Positions 1 to 11,284 of a stretch of DNA of 64,000 nucleotides are shown here, piece after piece. The notes below the pieces were generated by a model. It did not search any database, was not told the DNA's origin, and worked only from the letters and a program-made list of their open reading frames with translations. Position 1 is the stretch's first letter; each line of letters starts with the position of its first letter. The position numbers and the translations under genes were made by a program. Source of the stretch: Rugalucina vietnamica (taxonomy: Eukaryota > Mollusca > Bivalvia > Lucinida > Lucinidae); the NCBI GenBank assembly GCA_964017185.1, contig OZ024880.1:34438329-34502328 (forward strand). The letters run 5' to 3'.

Positions 1-91
1 AACTTCTAGCATTCTTCTGTGACTGTGTAGGCTGATTTGTGCCGTATCTGGTCGGATATCCAAATTGTTGGGTTTCTCATGGGAATGCTCA
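1..91 (-). mobile_element. Partial GAGCCGCC-type foldback MITE, cut by window edge
   Basis: Read on the minus strand, this stretch (TGAGC, then a CATGAGAAACCCAACAATTT-like run and CAGTCACAGAAGAATGCTAGAAG) closely matches plus-strand 29,810-29,895 inside a complete foldback element. Only the first ~90 bases are in the window. Its outer TGA coincides with the stop codon of the adjoining receptor exon, so the insertion may have ended or altered that reading frame. Seen directly: the similarity. Inferred: the class. Confidence 0.6.
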
Positions 92-229
92 TGCACCTAT
101 CTTATAGACGGTCATATAAGCCACACCATCTCCACACGACTGGGTGGTATCCTCACGACAAGTAAGGTTGCAATGACTCCTCGAATACTTCTGAGTCGGT
201 AAATCTTTTAAACAATAGCAGTGGTCGTC
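89..229 (-). CDS. WSC-like domain, last visible exon
   Basis: Acceptor GAAATTTTAG. Peptide DDHCYCLKDLPTQKYSRSHC, NLTCRED, SCGDGVAYMTVYKIGA, then TGA at 91-89. The cysteine pattern completes the WSC-like domain. The stop falls on the first bases of the foldback element at 1-91. Either the gene ends here, or splicing continues from a weak GT at 96-95 (ATAG|GTGCAT). Confidence 0.65.
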   Translation of the reverse strand, partial: DDHCYCLKDLPTQKYSRSHCNLTCREDTTQSCGDGVAYMTVYKIGA

Positions 230-2759
230 CTAAAATTTCACAAGACAATGTTTCAGTTTAACTAAGTCATCATAAGGAAAACATGTCCCTGAAATGAATA
301 CCCCCTTAAACCCCACTTTTATATAGTAAAAATGGGGTTTTCAGGAGTATACCTATTTTTCTTATTTTTGCTCCAAAACATAAGAGAAATATTAAAAAAA
401 ATCCATTGAAAATTTTTATTTTTACAACTTTAAAATTCACTGTATAGAACATGGGGTTGTTTTCGTAATGAGATGGACAATCACTAAATCCCGTCAGTTT
501 TGGTGTCACACTAAATCACCCATAATACTCTAAATATACTTTTCATTGTTTATAAATTAAACATACTATAAACTATCTTGATGACATTTAATCTACACAC
601 AGTAATAAGAAAAGACATAAATTGATAAAATACAAATGGACAAATAGATCCACTGACGACTTATATCAGTGAGAAAATTTTCATTGAAAAGTATTCATTT
701 GAAACAAAAACACTTGTTGTGTAACAAGGTACATGCAGTTTGTCACGAAGTAAAGTCAACTTTATTCTTACCGACAAGCCAAAGTAATCATCATTATAAC
801 ACATTTGACCACATGTTCCGGGACCACTTAAAGTTTTCATCATAATTGCATTCCTCGCAACTGTTGGTATTTCGAAGCAACCTGGAATTAATAACTCGAT
901 ATCAGTTTTGAAACGAGCTCTATTTTAGCTCGTTCTTATCTCTATCGGTTCCAAAACCTTTGCCAGTACTTGAAAAATCTTGTTCTCCTTATACCTAGTA
1001 CATATACACAAGGCAGCATTCCTCGTCGTAAATATGAGAATAAGCAATATAATGCAATTAGTTTAGAGGGTATATACCGGTAAGTCCCTAGTACCTACCT
1101 ACTAAACCGACCCATGGCGTATAGACCTTACTACTCCAGTAGGTTATGGTTTCATTTAGAAAACCATACATGTTCTGAGACATATCAATGATGTCACTGT
1201 CAAGATCGTCGCATGTAGCTTTGGCTTCGAGCCAGGTCATCTGACAATGACTTACAAATGTATCTTTCACATTGTCTGTAAATTTAAAAAGCAAGGTTAA
1301 CCATAAACTGAAATCAACACTTTTCACATCTTTTGCGTCAGATACTAGTGTATAGATGCGAGTAGCAAACCAAACCATTTCATTAAACGCTTTGATTGAT
1401 TTGCTTTGTCCCGAATGACAAGATGCTCTCCTTCTATTACTGAGCCTGCGCTTTATCATTCAATTTCCACTCGTTTTCAGGTGTAAGGCTTCTCCGACTG
1501 ATGGTAAAAGGATTGACAAAGAAAGAGAAGTATGATTAAAATAGAAAGACATGAAACATGAAATACTAAATCCAATTTTAATAGCATTGTTGTCGTCATT
1601 TGACAGCTACTTGCACATAATAACATCAATACGATGTCCGTATGGTTCCCTTTGTTTATATTATCATACATGACATCGAAACGATACCTACCTCCAAACG
1701 ATGAATCATTAGAGCAGCATACACCAGCATAATAGTTCTGAAAGCTGACACAGTGGTGTTCTAGCCAGGGACTATGGCTACATTGTGACAACATTGTTTC
1801 ATTGCCTGAACATGTTATTTCATCCAGAACGAATGTGCTTTTGTGGTCTCTGTAGACGTCGTTGTTAGCTGATCCATATCTATCAACGAAATGGTAATTG
1901 TTTCCATTCATGTTTCTTACCTAATAGTGATAAAAACAACAAAACATTCAAAAGCATAAGCAAGAAAAAACATCAGCATGATTGTCCGTTTTGTCATCTG
2001 GTTTATTGGCAATTGTTTCAGCCTCTGTGTGTTTCAAATTATTATTGTAGATAGTGGTACCTTGTGTGTACCACTGCTCCTACAGTTTAATGTCGTTTCT
2101 CTTGAAACTTCACAGTTGTCATTGCCAAGGTATGAAGATATCTATGTGCTTTGCCTTTAATCCGTATATTATCTTTAACTAAACACATCAAGGCAAGGGA
2201 CATTAATTCTCTGGATTTGCTTATTTTATTCGTATAGATAACGTATCTTTAACGAATCATCAAGGTGAAGTGTACCTATATCCAAGCTGTCGACACACAA
2301 CGTCCGCTTCTGTATTGCCAAACCCATTGTCACAAATGCCTCCCCACATTCCAAGTGTGCCGCCTTCGTCTACTCGCTGAACTTCTACTCGACCAAAGTT
2401 AGACTGACTGGATAGCGTCAGTCTTACGTTTACTAAAGGAATAGATGAGGTAAACAGTAATACGTGCTTATGGAATAATCAACAGTCAGAAAGGAAATAC
2501 AACAACGTTAATATTGCTTAAAATAGAATAAATATTACATTTCCTTTGATATATACTCATAGTTCAACAAGGAGGTCCCTCTAAAGTCACTCTTCAAACT
2601 GGTTAGCTTTATAATATACAGTGACGAATTGGATTATCAAACAATAGTATGAGATACTGTGTTCTCGGTTTTCAAACATCCCCTCAAAACTGCTCTATTG
2701 AATACCTCAAAGAATCAAAATCTACTTACATGTATCCGCACATAAATGGTCCTTGACAT
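89..2759 (-). CDS. SRCR / C-type-lectin-like / WSC-domain receptor gene (partial, 6 exons)
   Basis: Probable host gene. Minus-strand exons in order: 2759-2730, 2432-2276, 1915-1692, 1275-1099, 881-772 and 229-89. Each is bounded by AG/GT and the phases chain without a break (phases 1, 2, 1, 1, 0 at the junctions), which is hard to get by chance. Exons 2-3 encode one SRCR domain: GRVEVQ, a WGGICDNGFG stretch, VVCRQLGY, then a DEITCSGNE stretch and AGVCCS. Exon 4 resembles molluscan C-type-lectin-like exons (TWLEAKATCDDLDSDI, YW, PWVGLVG). Exons 5-6 form a WSC-like cysteine-rich domain (GPGTCGQMC, HCYCL, CNLTC, SCG). SRCR and WSC domains are usually extracellular, so a secreted or membrane receptor is likely. 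Signal peptide, membrane segment and first exons were not found. I do not recognise an orthologue. Codons stay open across all exons, so the gene looks functional except possibly at its 3' end. Confidence 0.8.
772..881 (-). CDS. WSC-like domain, first exon
   Basis: Acceptor AATTCCAG, donor TCG|GTAAGA, 110 nt. Reads GCFEIPTVARNAIM, TLSGPGTCGQMC and YNDDYFGLS. The G.GTC...C....Y.GLS spacing is WSC-like. Ends in phase 0, matching the next exon. Confidence 0.75.
1099..1275 (-). CDS. C-type-lectin-like exon
   Basis: Acceptor TTTACAG, donor TAG|GTAGGT, 177 nt. Peptide DNVKDTFVSHC, MTWLEAKATCDDLDSDIID, then YW and PWVGLVG, continuing as CF in the next exon. The pattern C..TWLEAK..C..L.SDI...YW...W...GC is one I know from molluscan receptor proteins, where it resembles part of a C-type lectin fold. 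It lacks a full lectin domain, so carbohydrate binding is not implied. Confidence 0.7.
1692..1915 (-). CDS. SRCR domain, C-terminal half exon
   Basis: Acceptor GTAAG (rather than the upstream TTAG, which would leave an in-frame stop), donor GGAG|GTAGGT. Encodes FVLDEITCSGNETMLSQCSH, PWLEHHC and AGVCCSND, the expected second half of SRCR with its remaining cysteines. 224 nt; phases match both neighbours. Confidence 0.85.
2276..2432 (-). CDS. SRCR domain, N-terminal half exon
   Basis: Acceptor CCTTTAG, donor AG|GTACAC. Encodes NVRLTLSSQSNFGRVEVQR, then VDEGGTLGMWGGICDNGFG and ADVVCRQLGY: the classical first half of an SRCR domain with its first two cysteines. Length 157 nt, ending with two bases of a codon that the next exon completes to Arg. 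Confidence 0.85.
2730..2759 (-). CDS. 30-nt microexon preceding the SRCR exons (tentative)
   Basis: Flanked by a TTTTCACAG acceptor and a GTAAGT donor. In the frame required by the next exon it reads VKDHLCADT, and its last base plus TA of the next exon gives Leu. Phase fits exactly (2 + 27 + 1 nt). It is too short to prove by composition; transcript evidence would settle it. Confidence 0.5.
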
Positions 2760-3480
2760 CTGTGAAAACTAAACAAATGAAAAACACATGCGCATATTCC
2801 TTTTTAGGCATATTGTGCAATGTGTTTAATTTTAAAGTAGGAAAATAATCAGCTGTATATTTGCTTTAACAATAACCCGATTTAAGCTGTTCATTATAGA
2901 AATAATCGAACCTATGAAATAGTTTCAATTATTTTAAATATTACATGTAAAGCGATTCACAAAGTAATAATTCGAAAGTATGCGTCTCAGTATGGCAAAG
3001 TCTATATCACGTTTGCCATTGTAGACTTTTAAAGGCTAATCCGCCGAGTCTGATTAACGATGCGAATGCGATCATGTTGATATGGCAAATGATCGCAAAA
3101 CGACAGCCCTTATAAGGATGATATGTGGATGGAAAGCCTGATCACACTCGCCTTTTTTGTGATCATTGTTCACTGTTTGCAATGTTTCATTTCCTGGTGT
3201 AGTTTAAAACAAACGGAAATACATACTTACCATTGTGACTGTGCAAATGGCCGTAGTTTACAAAGTATTCAATTAGTTTCCCCGTTCAGCTTTTCTTTAC
3301 TATTTGTAAAAGACAGTATTGTTATTAACACAATCACACCTTGCAGGTGTACTCCACGTGGTATTATTTTAAACAAAAAGCATCATGATGATTGACACTT
3401 AAGAAATGCCTAAGGCCAGTAGAAACCCCTGCGCTAATATAAGCAAACCTTTGTTAGGCGAGGAAAATCGCACGGTCTAA
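2760..3480. other. No gene recognised
   Basis: AT-rich. A plus-strand ORF at 3123-3395 starts with a hydrophobic segment, but has no homologue I recognise and no coding-like neighbours. It may hold upstream exons of the receptor gene that I could not identify. Confidence 0.4.
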
Positions 3481-3925
3481 TCGCTTTAGACGTTCATCTA
3501 GTATCATATGGAAAGGTAAAAGTATGCAATGATCAGAAAAATTGTGCTACTGTATCAGAAAGAAATTCCCACTCCAAAAACCGAGATAGGAAAATAAATT
3601 GACAACGGTAATTATAGTAAGAGAAAATATCGTATTCCAAGTTAACAGCTATTTCCTAAAACGGCGGCCACTAAGTTACCCGAACTTAACAAAAAATATA
3701 AAAACGTCCGATGCAAACATCACAGAAATTCAGCATCAGAACAAAATAATTAGAAACCACAACCGAAGTATCGCCTTTGAACGAAGAGTAATATGAAATT
3801 ACTAGAGGGTCTTAAACCGGTTTTATTATGCCCTGACCTCGCCCCCAGCTTCTGCAGTGATTCACAACATTTAGTGGTTAATCTCAAACTAGTCGACTAA
3901 TCATCAAGGACAAATGTATGAGTAA
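3480..3925 (-). mobile_element. Diverged Naiad PLE 3'-terminal fragment
   Basis: Matches, with many substitutions, the reverse-oriented Naiad 3' region at 48,302-48,720: the AAAGGTAAAAGTA start, CCCACTCCAAAAACCGAG, the AAAGAGCAGCTATTT-like run, and the CAGCTTCTGCAGTG and CTAACTAGTC-like motifs occur in the same order. No coding part is left. Confidence 0.65.
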
Positions 3926-4004
3926 TAATAGACCCAATGTGAAGAATAAATAAAGGAGGACTCGCAGAGTCAATATATCATACCAAATACGTACATGTAT
4001 TACA

Positions 4005-4950
4005 ATCGCATTATTGAACAGTGGACTTAACAATGGCGAATCACAAAGAGGTCAAACGCTATTATTTTAAACACGACCATGTCTAAGCTTTACAGGAAAA
4101 TAATGATTTTATTCATTAATTTCCTAATTGGAGATAACTCTGTTGATATGATACCTCCCGCATTAGACAATGGCGAACCAAACTCGACAATGGTAAATCA
4201 GATAGTCTATAGCCAAAAAGGAACCATTTTAAGGAAGAATTTTTGCACACAAATAATGCGAAACTACATGATGTTCGATTATATTGTGTTAATTTGCTTT
4301 GGTGCTTTGCGTTCGCTGTCATCAGCAAATGCCTTAACGGAAAGGTTTATTATACCGATTTAAGAATGTCTTATTGCTTTAACGAATCTATGTAAGCCTA
4401 AACGCAAGAGGGTTAAACCACGACTTGCATAAATATTAGTTATGCATTGACCAAAACAAATGGTTGCCAGACAAGCCCTTCAAAGGTAGATTATCAGTAC
4501 TTTGTGCACATTCTTTTCACTACACAAGGTATGATTCGCTATTGTCGAATTTACCTGTACATTTTCCACGCTTATATCTACCTTCAGTGTCAAAACTTTT
4601 ATAAAAAAAAATAAAGGCACACTGCATAACTAGGGGTATAAGGCATAAAAGTAATGCAAAAATTGGTCATAAGCAAATGCTTAAAAGCGAGGTAAGAAAC
4701 ATATTCACTTTTTTTTGTCGAACTATAAACTATGTATCTTAGTTGAGGGGTCAAGCATTTCAGCAACCCTGATGATATTTTCCGGTGGAATTTTGACTCC
4801 ATTCTTTTACCAAACCTGAAGAAATCGATGAGAGTAAATGACCGAATTATTTAATGAATAATATTTTGTCAAAGTTTCAAGAAATTCTGCAATATCTCTA
4901 CGAGTGATTCGCTATTGTCGATGAGTCTCCATTGTCGAGTTCATTGTACG
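4005..4950. repeat. Possible foldback element with CAATGGCGAA / TTCGCTATTG ends
   Basis: ACAATGGCGAATCAC near 4031 is mirrored by GTGATTCGCTATTGTCGA near 4906. Further copies of CAATGG.GAA and its complement occur near 4160, 4190, 4540 and 4920. This looks like a non-autonomous element or palindromic repeat with short terminal inversions. ORFs inside (4079-4363, 4599-4802) are not recognisable. Confidence 0.35.
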
Positions 4951-5029
4951 CATTTGAAGCAGTGCGATCACTAAATGCCTATGAATGCCAGAGGTAAACC
5001 TGCAGGCACTATTGCATGCAGGGTAGTTA

Positions 5030-5890
5030 AAAGCCCCTTAAAAACCATTAAAAGCATTAAAAAGTCCCATTAAAAAAACATTAAAAAAAGCATTAAAATT
5101 CCATTAATTTTCCCTTAATTTGCTATACTTAAAAAACCCTTAATTGTAACGGCACTGGAAAAAGTAATGGCCTTTAAAATATCAAAAATTTAAGTATCGA
5201 AAAAAAACATTAAAACAGCAAACAACTTATTTTTCAGTACCATGAAATGACCATTAAAATACCATTAAAAATTAAAAGCATTTTAACGAGACTTTGAAAT
5301 ATGCATTGCACTTTTGTAATGACCATTAAAAATTTCCACAATAAAAATAATGGCCTTTAAAAGTAATGGCCCTTAATTTTTTGCCCCTTAAAACATAGGG
5401 AAAGTATAGCGTGATTAAAAGGGCCCTTAAATTTTAATGGCCTTTATAAACCCTTAAAAATTAAAATCAATTTTAAGTGCTTTTAAACAGAAGCATGTTA
5501 AATTAATGGTACATAATTTAATGGCACTTAAATAAATTCATAATCATTCTAATGGCCTTTAAATAAAAGGAATTTGTTTTAATGGCCTTTAAAAGAAAAT
5601 AATTTAATGGCACTTAAATAATTTTATACTTATTTTAATGGTCTTTAAATAAATGGTATTTATTTTAATGGTCAGTAAAATAAAATAATTTAATGGTACT
5701 AAAATTCATACTTATTTTAATGGCCTTTAAATAAACGGTACTTATTTTAATGGCCTTTAAAAGAAAATAATTTAATGGCACTTAAATAAATTCATATTTA
5801 TTTTAATGGCCTTTAAATAAAAGGTATTTGTTTTAATTTTAATGGCCTTTAAAAAACCCTGAATTTGCAGGTATGACATTTATTTTAATG
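5030..5890. repeat. TTAATGGCCTTTAAA / ATTAAAAA array
   Basis: Dozens of variants of CATTAAAA and TTTTAATGGCCTTTAAATAA follow each other every 20-60 bases. The left end is mainly CATTAAAA and the right end mainly TTTTAATGG, so the array is itself roughly palindromic. A related array lies at 8,995-9,660. Confidence 0.8.
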
Positions 5891-7995
5891 GCTGAAATAC
5901 TGTTGCAGTCCCAGATTTGCATGGCTAAAACCTGCAATCCCCTGAAGTAAATTTGAAAATTGCCATTTAAAATTCAAACATAATTGATTTTGGAATCAGA
6001 AGAGTTCACCGTGTTCATGAAATCATGTTCTCAAATATTTAAACAGGCACTGTGTATGCTATCATTTGAGTATACATAAAAAGAGGTAAACTTAATTGGA
6101 CAAGAACCAAAGGTTGGAAAGTATGTGGAGCTTTTTATGTAAGTTATTTCAAATTTTAAGAACTTCCTCGAGCAATTTTCATAATAATTAAGTGCAGCTC
6201 AAATCTGCTTTACGGTATATAGGCAAATGATAGCACACATAGACTTTGCTTTCTGACACTGAATTGACTTCTCATCAGAATAGACCTTGAACATGTTGAA
6301 AGCCCAAAATCTGTGATAAAATGCTTATGTGTATCTATGACGCATGTATTTTCTGTATTTGAATTTTTTGTGCACATGTATTAACCTTCTTACAGACAAC
6401 CAAGTCCCGCAGTGCTGATATCTGGTCTTCCAGCTAATGAGAAAGTGAAAAAAATGTCAATTGATAAATGCCGAACTGTGAACGGTGATTCAAAATACCT
6501 AAACTTCATTGTCCAAAAAACTGAATCTGCATTTTGACAGAATAATATGGTGAAGGATAAATATTATAAATAATGTCAGACTAATGTTTACAGGAACACA
6601 AATTTACCATGTTTACAGTATGTGAGAAAATCAAGAGGTGTGATGATCGATGATTTATTTAACACCTTGAATAAAGGGAGTCCTAAAATGAGATATATAC
6701 ATATGAAAGTATTGTGCCATTATGGCAAATCAAAGTACACCTCTAGATAAATAAATGACAGAAAAATCTGGATGCAAGCAAGTATAAGCAACTTCCTTGA
6801 TAGATTTATACTTTAGCCTGTAACATTTAATTGCGGTCATGTTTCACAATGCACAGAAGTGAAACATTTTATTTAAATGGATGGAATGGATAAGAACAGT
6901 ATCAACTTATATGAACAAAGCCGATATGAAATAATGGCATCAAGACCTTTGTTCTTACTTGGTTGCATGCTTTAGAATTACACAGACAGTATATCAAGTA
7001 TTTGTGCAGAACACAGAACTATATAGATTAAGACATTTATAAACAAATTCCATTTTCATTGCTTACAAGAAGCTATGCCAAAGAGTTTAAATCTTGCACC
7101 AGAAATATGAAATTAACAGCATTGAACCAAAACAGCTGTTTACTCTGATGTACAATTTTTACCTAAAGTTATAAATTTCATGGAAAATACAGCAATCAGG
7201 AAACATAGATTAACTAAAAAATTACCTGATGTATAATAGAACCCATTTCTTCAATTTATAGAAACTTATGCGAAGCTTACAGTGAAGAAATTGTGATTTA
7301 TTATCAAAGATCATTTCCTTGTTTCCTCAACTTGTATCTGGCGCAAAAGGTGTCTGTGCAGTGTATCTTAAAATGCATGCCATTGGGTTAATATTGGATA
7401 TTTCAACCAATCATATCCATTCTCATAACAACAAAGGGAAGTAAGCCATTATATTTTATTGGATTTAAGGACATTTCATCCCACAGGCCATGAAACCAAA
7501 TTCTGGTCAACTCGACCCCAGAAGAGAAACAATTGCAACAACCTTCCAGCTATATCACAGATCTATTACAATTTAAAAGGCCAGAGATTATTGCTTCAAA
7601 CTTTATAAAATATCACTGTGTGACATTTTTCTGGCATAAATTTTTTATTTGTTAACCGATTTTCAAACTTTTTGTGGCACTTTTTAAGACTTTTGGAATG
7701 CAAAATGGTGACATGGTAATATTTTTCATGAGGTCTTTCAGAAAAGCGAGATTTTGCAATTACTGAATTAAAAAGCCAGATGGGAGAAAAGTGGAAGTTG
7801 AAGTCTGTTTTGTCTGAGAAAATGGACAAGATTCAAGAGTCATTTTCAGATGTAGGGAAAAGGTTGTGTAAGGGTGAGAGAGACAGAATAAGCTTCTCAG
7901 CATTGAATCAATTGCTTTGTGGGCACTCCATTTTGGGAGCACACATGACAAAGATAAATCCAACAGTTCTGAATCTGAATCTGCATAGTTTACTG
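5891..7995. other. No gene recognised
   Basis: AT-rich intergenic or element-internal DNA. The ORFs at 7596-8028 overlap each other on both strands and resemble nothing I know. Lies between the two ATTAAAA arrays and may be the interior of one large element. Confidence 0.4.
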
Positions 7996-7999
7996 GTGA

Positions 8000-8500
8000 C
8001 TAGTCCCTTGAACGCACGAGTGAAGTGAACTTGGACACACAATCATCTGTCATTTCAGCGGTATAAAACACAGAGTCAGGGAGGTCATTCCAGTCCCTGA
8101 TAGTCTGGGGAAAGAAACTACATTTATAGGCCTCTATACTAGCAGATGGAAGCTGAAATGCCTTGGAGTGGTTATTTCTACAAGGCCTAGTCTTTGGGAT
8201 AAGGTCATCTGTAGGTATTCTGGCTTTACCCTTCTGACCTTTGTATAGTAATATAAGTCGATTATCCGTCCTCCTTTTCTTGAGAGATTCCCATTTGAGT
8301 TGTTCAAGAATGCCAGTCATACAACCTTCCTCGAAAGTATAATTCCTAGTTACAAATCTAGCGGCACGATTCTGTACCTTCTGCAATTCCTCCTGGAGGC
8401 ATTTAGCATGAGGATCCTTAACAGAACTTCCATATTCCAGGACTGGGCACACCAGTCCTTTATAAGCTGCTTCTATAAGTTTCAGAGTTGTGTTTATCAT
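8000..8500 (-). pseudogene. 5'-truncated non-LTR retrotransposon, RT C-terminal fragment
   Basis: 166 residues: YKGLVCPVLEYGSS, KVQNRAARFVT, LKWESLKKRR, and RDWNDLP close to the stop. This is the thumb/C-terminal region of a Jockey/CR1/L2-like LINE polymerase, ending at its own stop codon. Palm catalytic motifs are missing (5' truncation). The junction at ~8,500 abuts another truncated LINE of opposite orientation. Confidence 0.8.
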
Positions 8501-8752
8501 GTAAAGTTCCAGAAACTGTGGAACACTATTTGTATGATTGTGATTTGTATAAAGAGGACAATGCAGGACATTCTCAATAGAGAAGGTATGCCAGATGGTG
8601 CAATAGACCTAACACTCATGGCTGGAAACATTGTGACAATGAGCAAAGAGGCTAGGTGTGAGGCAATTGGTGCACTGATACAATTCATCAAGTCCTCAAA
8701 AAGATTACATTAACAAACAAACAAACAAACAAACAAACAAACAAACAAACAT
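8501..8752 (+). pseudogene. 5'-truncated non-LTR retrotransposon 3' end with (AAAC)n tail
   Basis: At 8,501-8,576 one frame reads CKVPETVEHYLYDCDLY, the C-terminal zinc-knuckle of LINE polymerases. After a frameshift, another frame reads NREGMPDGAIDLTLM to FIKSSKRLH with a stop at 8711, the usual LINE C-terminus. The stop is followed by nine or so AAAC units (8,712-8,750), a typical tail. This family differs from the minus-strand fragment beside it, so these are two separate insertions. Confidence 0.75.
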
Positions 8753-8994
8753 TAATCACTTTTGGCTACCAGTCCATATAGAGGTAGTATGAAGACATGG
8801 TTGTAATATATAAGGGTTGGTGTGCTGAGTTGATACAAATGTCGAAATAAATGCTTCATATGGTAAAGGGGAATTTTAAGAAGCACCGTAATTAAAGGTC
8901 ATAGAGATTTGGTAGGATGGCCTACCAGATTACTGATGTAATGTGATGACATTGGATATGATATATTGGATAGAGAGATAGTATGAACTTGATG

Positions 8995-9660
8995 ACCCTT
9001 AATTTTTTGTATACTGTTTTAATTGTGGTTTCAGGGCCCTTAATTTTTTTCTTGCAAAATTTGAAAGCTTTTCATGGCCCTTATTTTTTGTATACTGATT
9101 TAATTGGGGTTTCAGGGCCCTTAATTTTTTCTTGTAAAATTTGAAAGCTTTTCAGTGGCTGGCTTTATCATGTTTCTCCTTAAAATTGATGCTTGAAAAT
9201 TTAATGTTTTGGCATTGTGGTTCCATCCATTAAAAGATACTTAAAATACTTTGAATCAACTATTTAAGTGATTTTAAGGGTCATTTATTGTATAGTTTTT
9301 GGTTTTGGACCATTAAATGCTTGTAATTTTTCTTTTCATGGAAAAATGATCTACTTAAAATCATGAAAGCTGAAGATTAATGGGTCATTGCTTAGTTTAA
9401 TTGCCATTAAAATCCCCTTAAAATATGTTCATACAAAAATTCATGGTTTTTTCAAGGTCCTTAATTTTCCACAGCTCTTATTTACAAAGTTTTAATGCAC
9501 TTTTAAGGGCCTTACACCATTAATTATATTATATTTAATGGGAATTCAGAGGGCCCATTAAATATTAAAACAAGATTTAAAGGTATAAATTGACAGGTGT
9601 TTTGGATTTAACAGCATTTTAATGGTAAATCAATGGAAAATTAATGGATTTTTAATGGCA
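8995..9660. repeat. Second CCTTAATTTTT / TTTAATGG array
   Basis: Begins with a tandem pair of ~85-bp units (CCTTAATTTTTTGTATACTG to TTTGAAAGCTTTTCA, at ~8,997 and ~9,079) and continues with variants of CCATTAAAA and TTTTAATGG. Its right end, reverse-complemented, resembles the left end of the array at 5,030, as expected of paired arms. Confidence 0.65.
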
Positions 9661-9924
9661 GCTACATTCAGTAGTGAGGGTGAAAGATGTCACTCGAATA
9701 TGCCTGTACTTTAAATAAAAATGAAATTGAGACCCTTTAAGAGCAGTGAACATATAAAGGGGAAAAGAAGAATGGGCTATACCGCAGAATAACTTTTTTG
9801 TGGTTTCAGTCAATTCATCCGCAATTCATCATATATGTCAAGTTGTCATTTTGGAACTCTGAAGTGACCGGTGAAAATTAGTCGAAATGTGACGTGAGTA
9901 TTCATTTTAAAATGCACTGTGACG

Positions 9925-10062
9925 ATCGAACAACTAACAGGATCCACCACAGAAGCTGAGGACGAGGTTTAACCCGAAAACAAACGGTATAAGCCACCAA
10001 GTACTTCAACATTACTGACCGTTCCAAGCGGTACTACTGTTGTGATTCTACTTATTTTGAGT
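9925..10062 (+). mobile_element. Naiad-related PLE 3' UTR fragment
   Basis: GAACAACTAAC, CCACAGAAGCTGAGGACGAGG, AACATTACTGACCGTTCCAAG and GATTCTAC follow the same order as 17,565-17,700 of the main Naiad copy. Diverged, and cut off by the next repeat at ~10,066. Confidence 0.55.
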
Positions 10063-10065
10063 TTA

Positions 10066-10800
10066 TTAGCTCACCTGAGCAGATGGCTCACAGGTGAGCT
10101 TATAGGTAGGCAGTTATCCGGCGTCCGGCGTCTGTTGTCCACAATTATTCTGTATCTTGATTTGAAAACATTTAATTTGGCAAAAATAGCTGTATGTATC
10201 AAATAAATTCATCTATTCAATAATTTTCTACAAGTAAACCATTCAATATTGGTGGAAATAAGTATAAATTCTTCAAAGTGGTCCTTCCAGTAGGACGTTT
10301 CCACAAGCTGTGACGAGATGGCAATATTGAAAAATGCACTAAGCCTAATCAACCAATCAAAAACTTGTATAGTTGGTGTTGTCATGGTACTACTAAAGGA
10401 TCACGGTAGTAAGTAAAAATAAATATGAGGTATCGAAATAAACAGCAAGTATCCCTTGATATTGAAATAAACAAATACCTTAAATTCATAATTAATCATT
10501 ATAATATCTTATTAATATCAGCCAATGAAGAAAATTTCTGAAGCCAGTGAGCCAATTTTGGTCAAAAACAATCATTGGGTTGGGGAAATGACTTCACTAA
10601 ATAAGGTTTTAGAGCAGATTTTATCAATATTGTTGTTTCCATGGAAACAGATAGCTCCCATAGTCATACAATTGAAACAAATCTAATCTAAAACCACCAG
10701 GCCCAGAGCGTCTATATTTTGTATGTAGCGATATTTGGAAGTCCCCATCATAAATCCTGTCAACCATACCAAATCGACTATGCCAAGGGGCATCAATCGG
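10066..10800. repeat. CAGGTGAGC-ended dispersed repeat
   Basis: Starts with the near-palindrome TTAGCTCACCTGAGC...CACAGGTGAGC. Contains the GGCCCAGAGCGTCTATATTTTGT module near 10,700, also found in the arrays at 22.8-23.4 and 46-47.5 kb. No coding capacity. Right boundary uncertain. Confidence 0.6.
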
Positions 10801-10899
10801 GTAGGGGAAAGATATTGATTTATAGTTTCTATAAAATTGAAGAGTTTCTATAAATTTATAGAATACACTGTTGCATAAAGTATCTCAGCAGACTCTATG

Positions 10900-11060
10900 C
10901 TATGTATTTATTATGTATTTTGGCGCTTATGACGTCACTTCCTAGTAACATTATGTATACAACCATTTTGAGCACTGAAGAAGGATAATAATAAATCCGA
11001 AACTAGTTTGCTAGAAAAATCTGAGTTGTGCTGATTTATACTGCTATATGTATTTATTAT
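10900..11060. repeat. Possible PLE-like end sequence before the (TA)n tract
   Basis: GCACTGAAGAAGG followed by AATCCGAAACTAGTTTGC resembles the short segment often seen at the ends of canonical PLE copies (CTGAAGAAGG...CGAAACG). It stops exactly at the (TA)n tract. Suggestive only. Confidence 0.35.
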
Positions 11061-11071
11061 GAAATTTCTGC

Positions 11072-11215
<144 letters not shown>

Positions 11216-11284
11216 CCAAAAACGAAAACACATACAGTGCAAAGATATAAAACAAAATAAAGTCCGATTCCACAATGTATTCAC

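Noticed and set aside
3123-3395. 90-residue ORF with signal-peptide-like start
   Set aside because: The cysteine pattern matches nothing I know, and the strand is opposite to the receptor gene; chance cannot be excluded.
8000-8752. Twin-primed single LINE insertion
   Set aside because: Each half has its own complete C-terminus and stop, and the families differ, so one element with an inverted 5' part is not supported.
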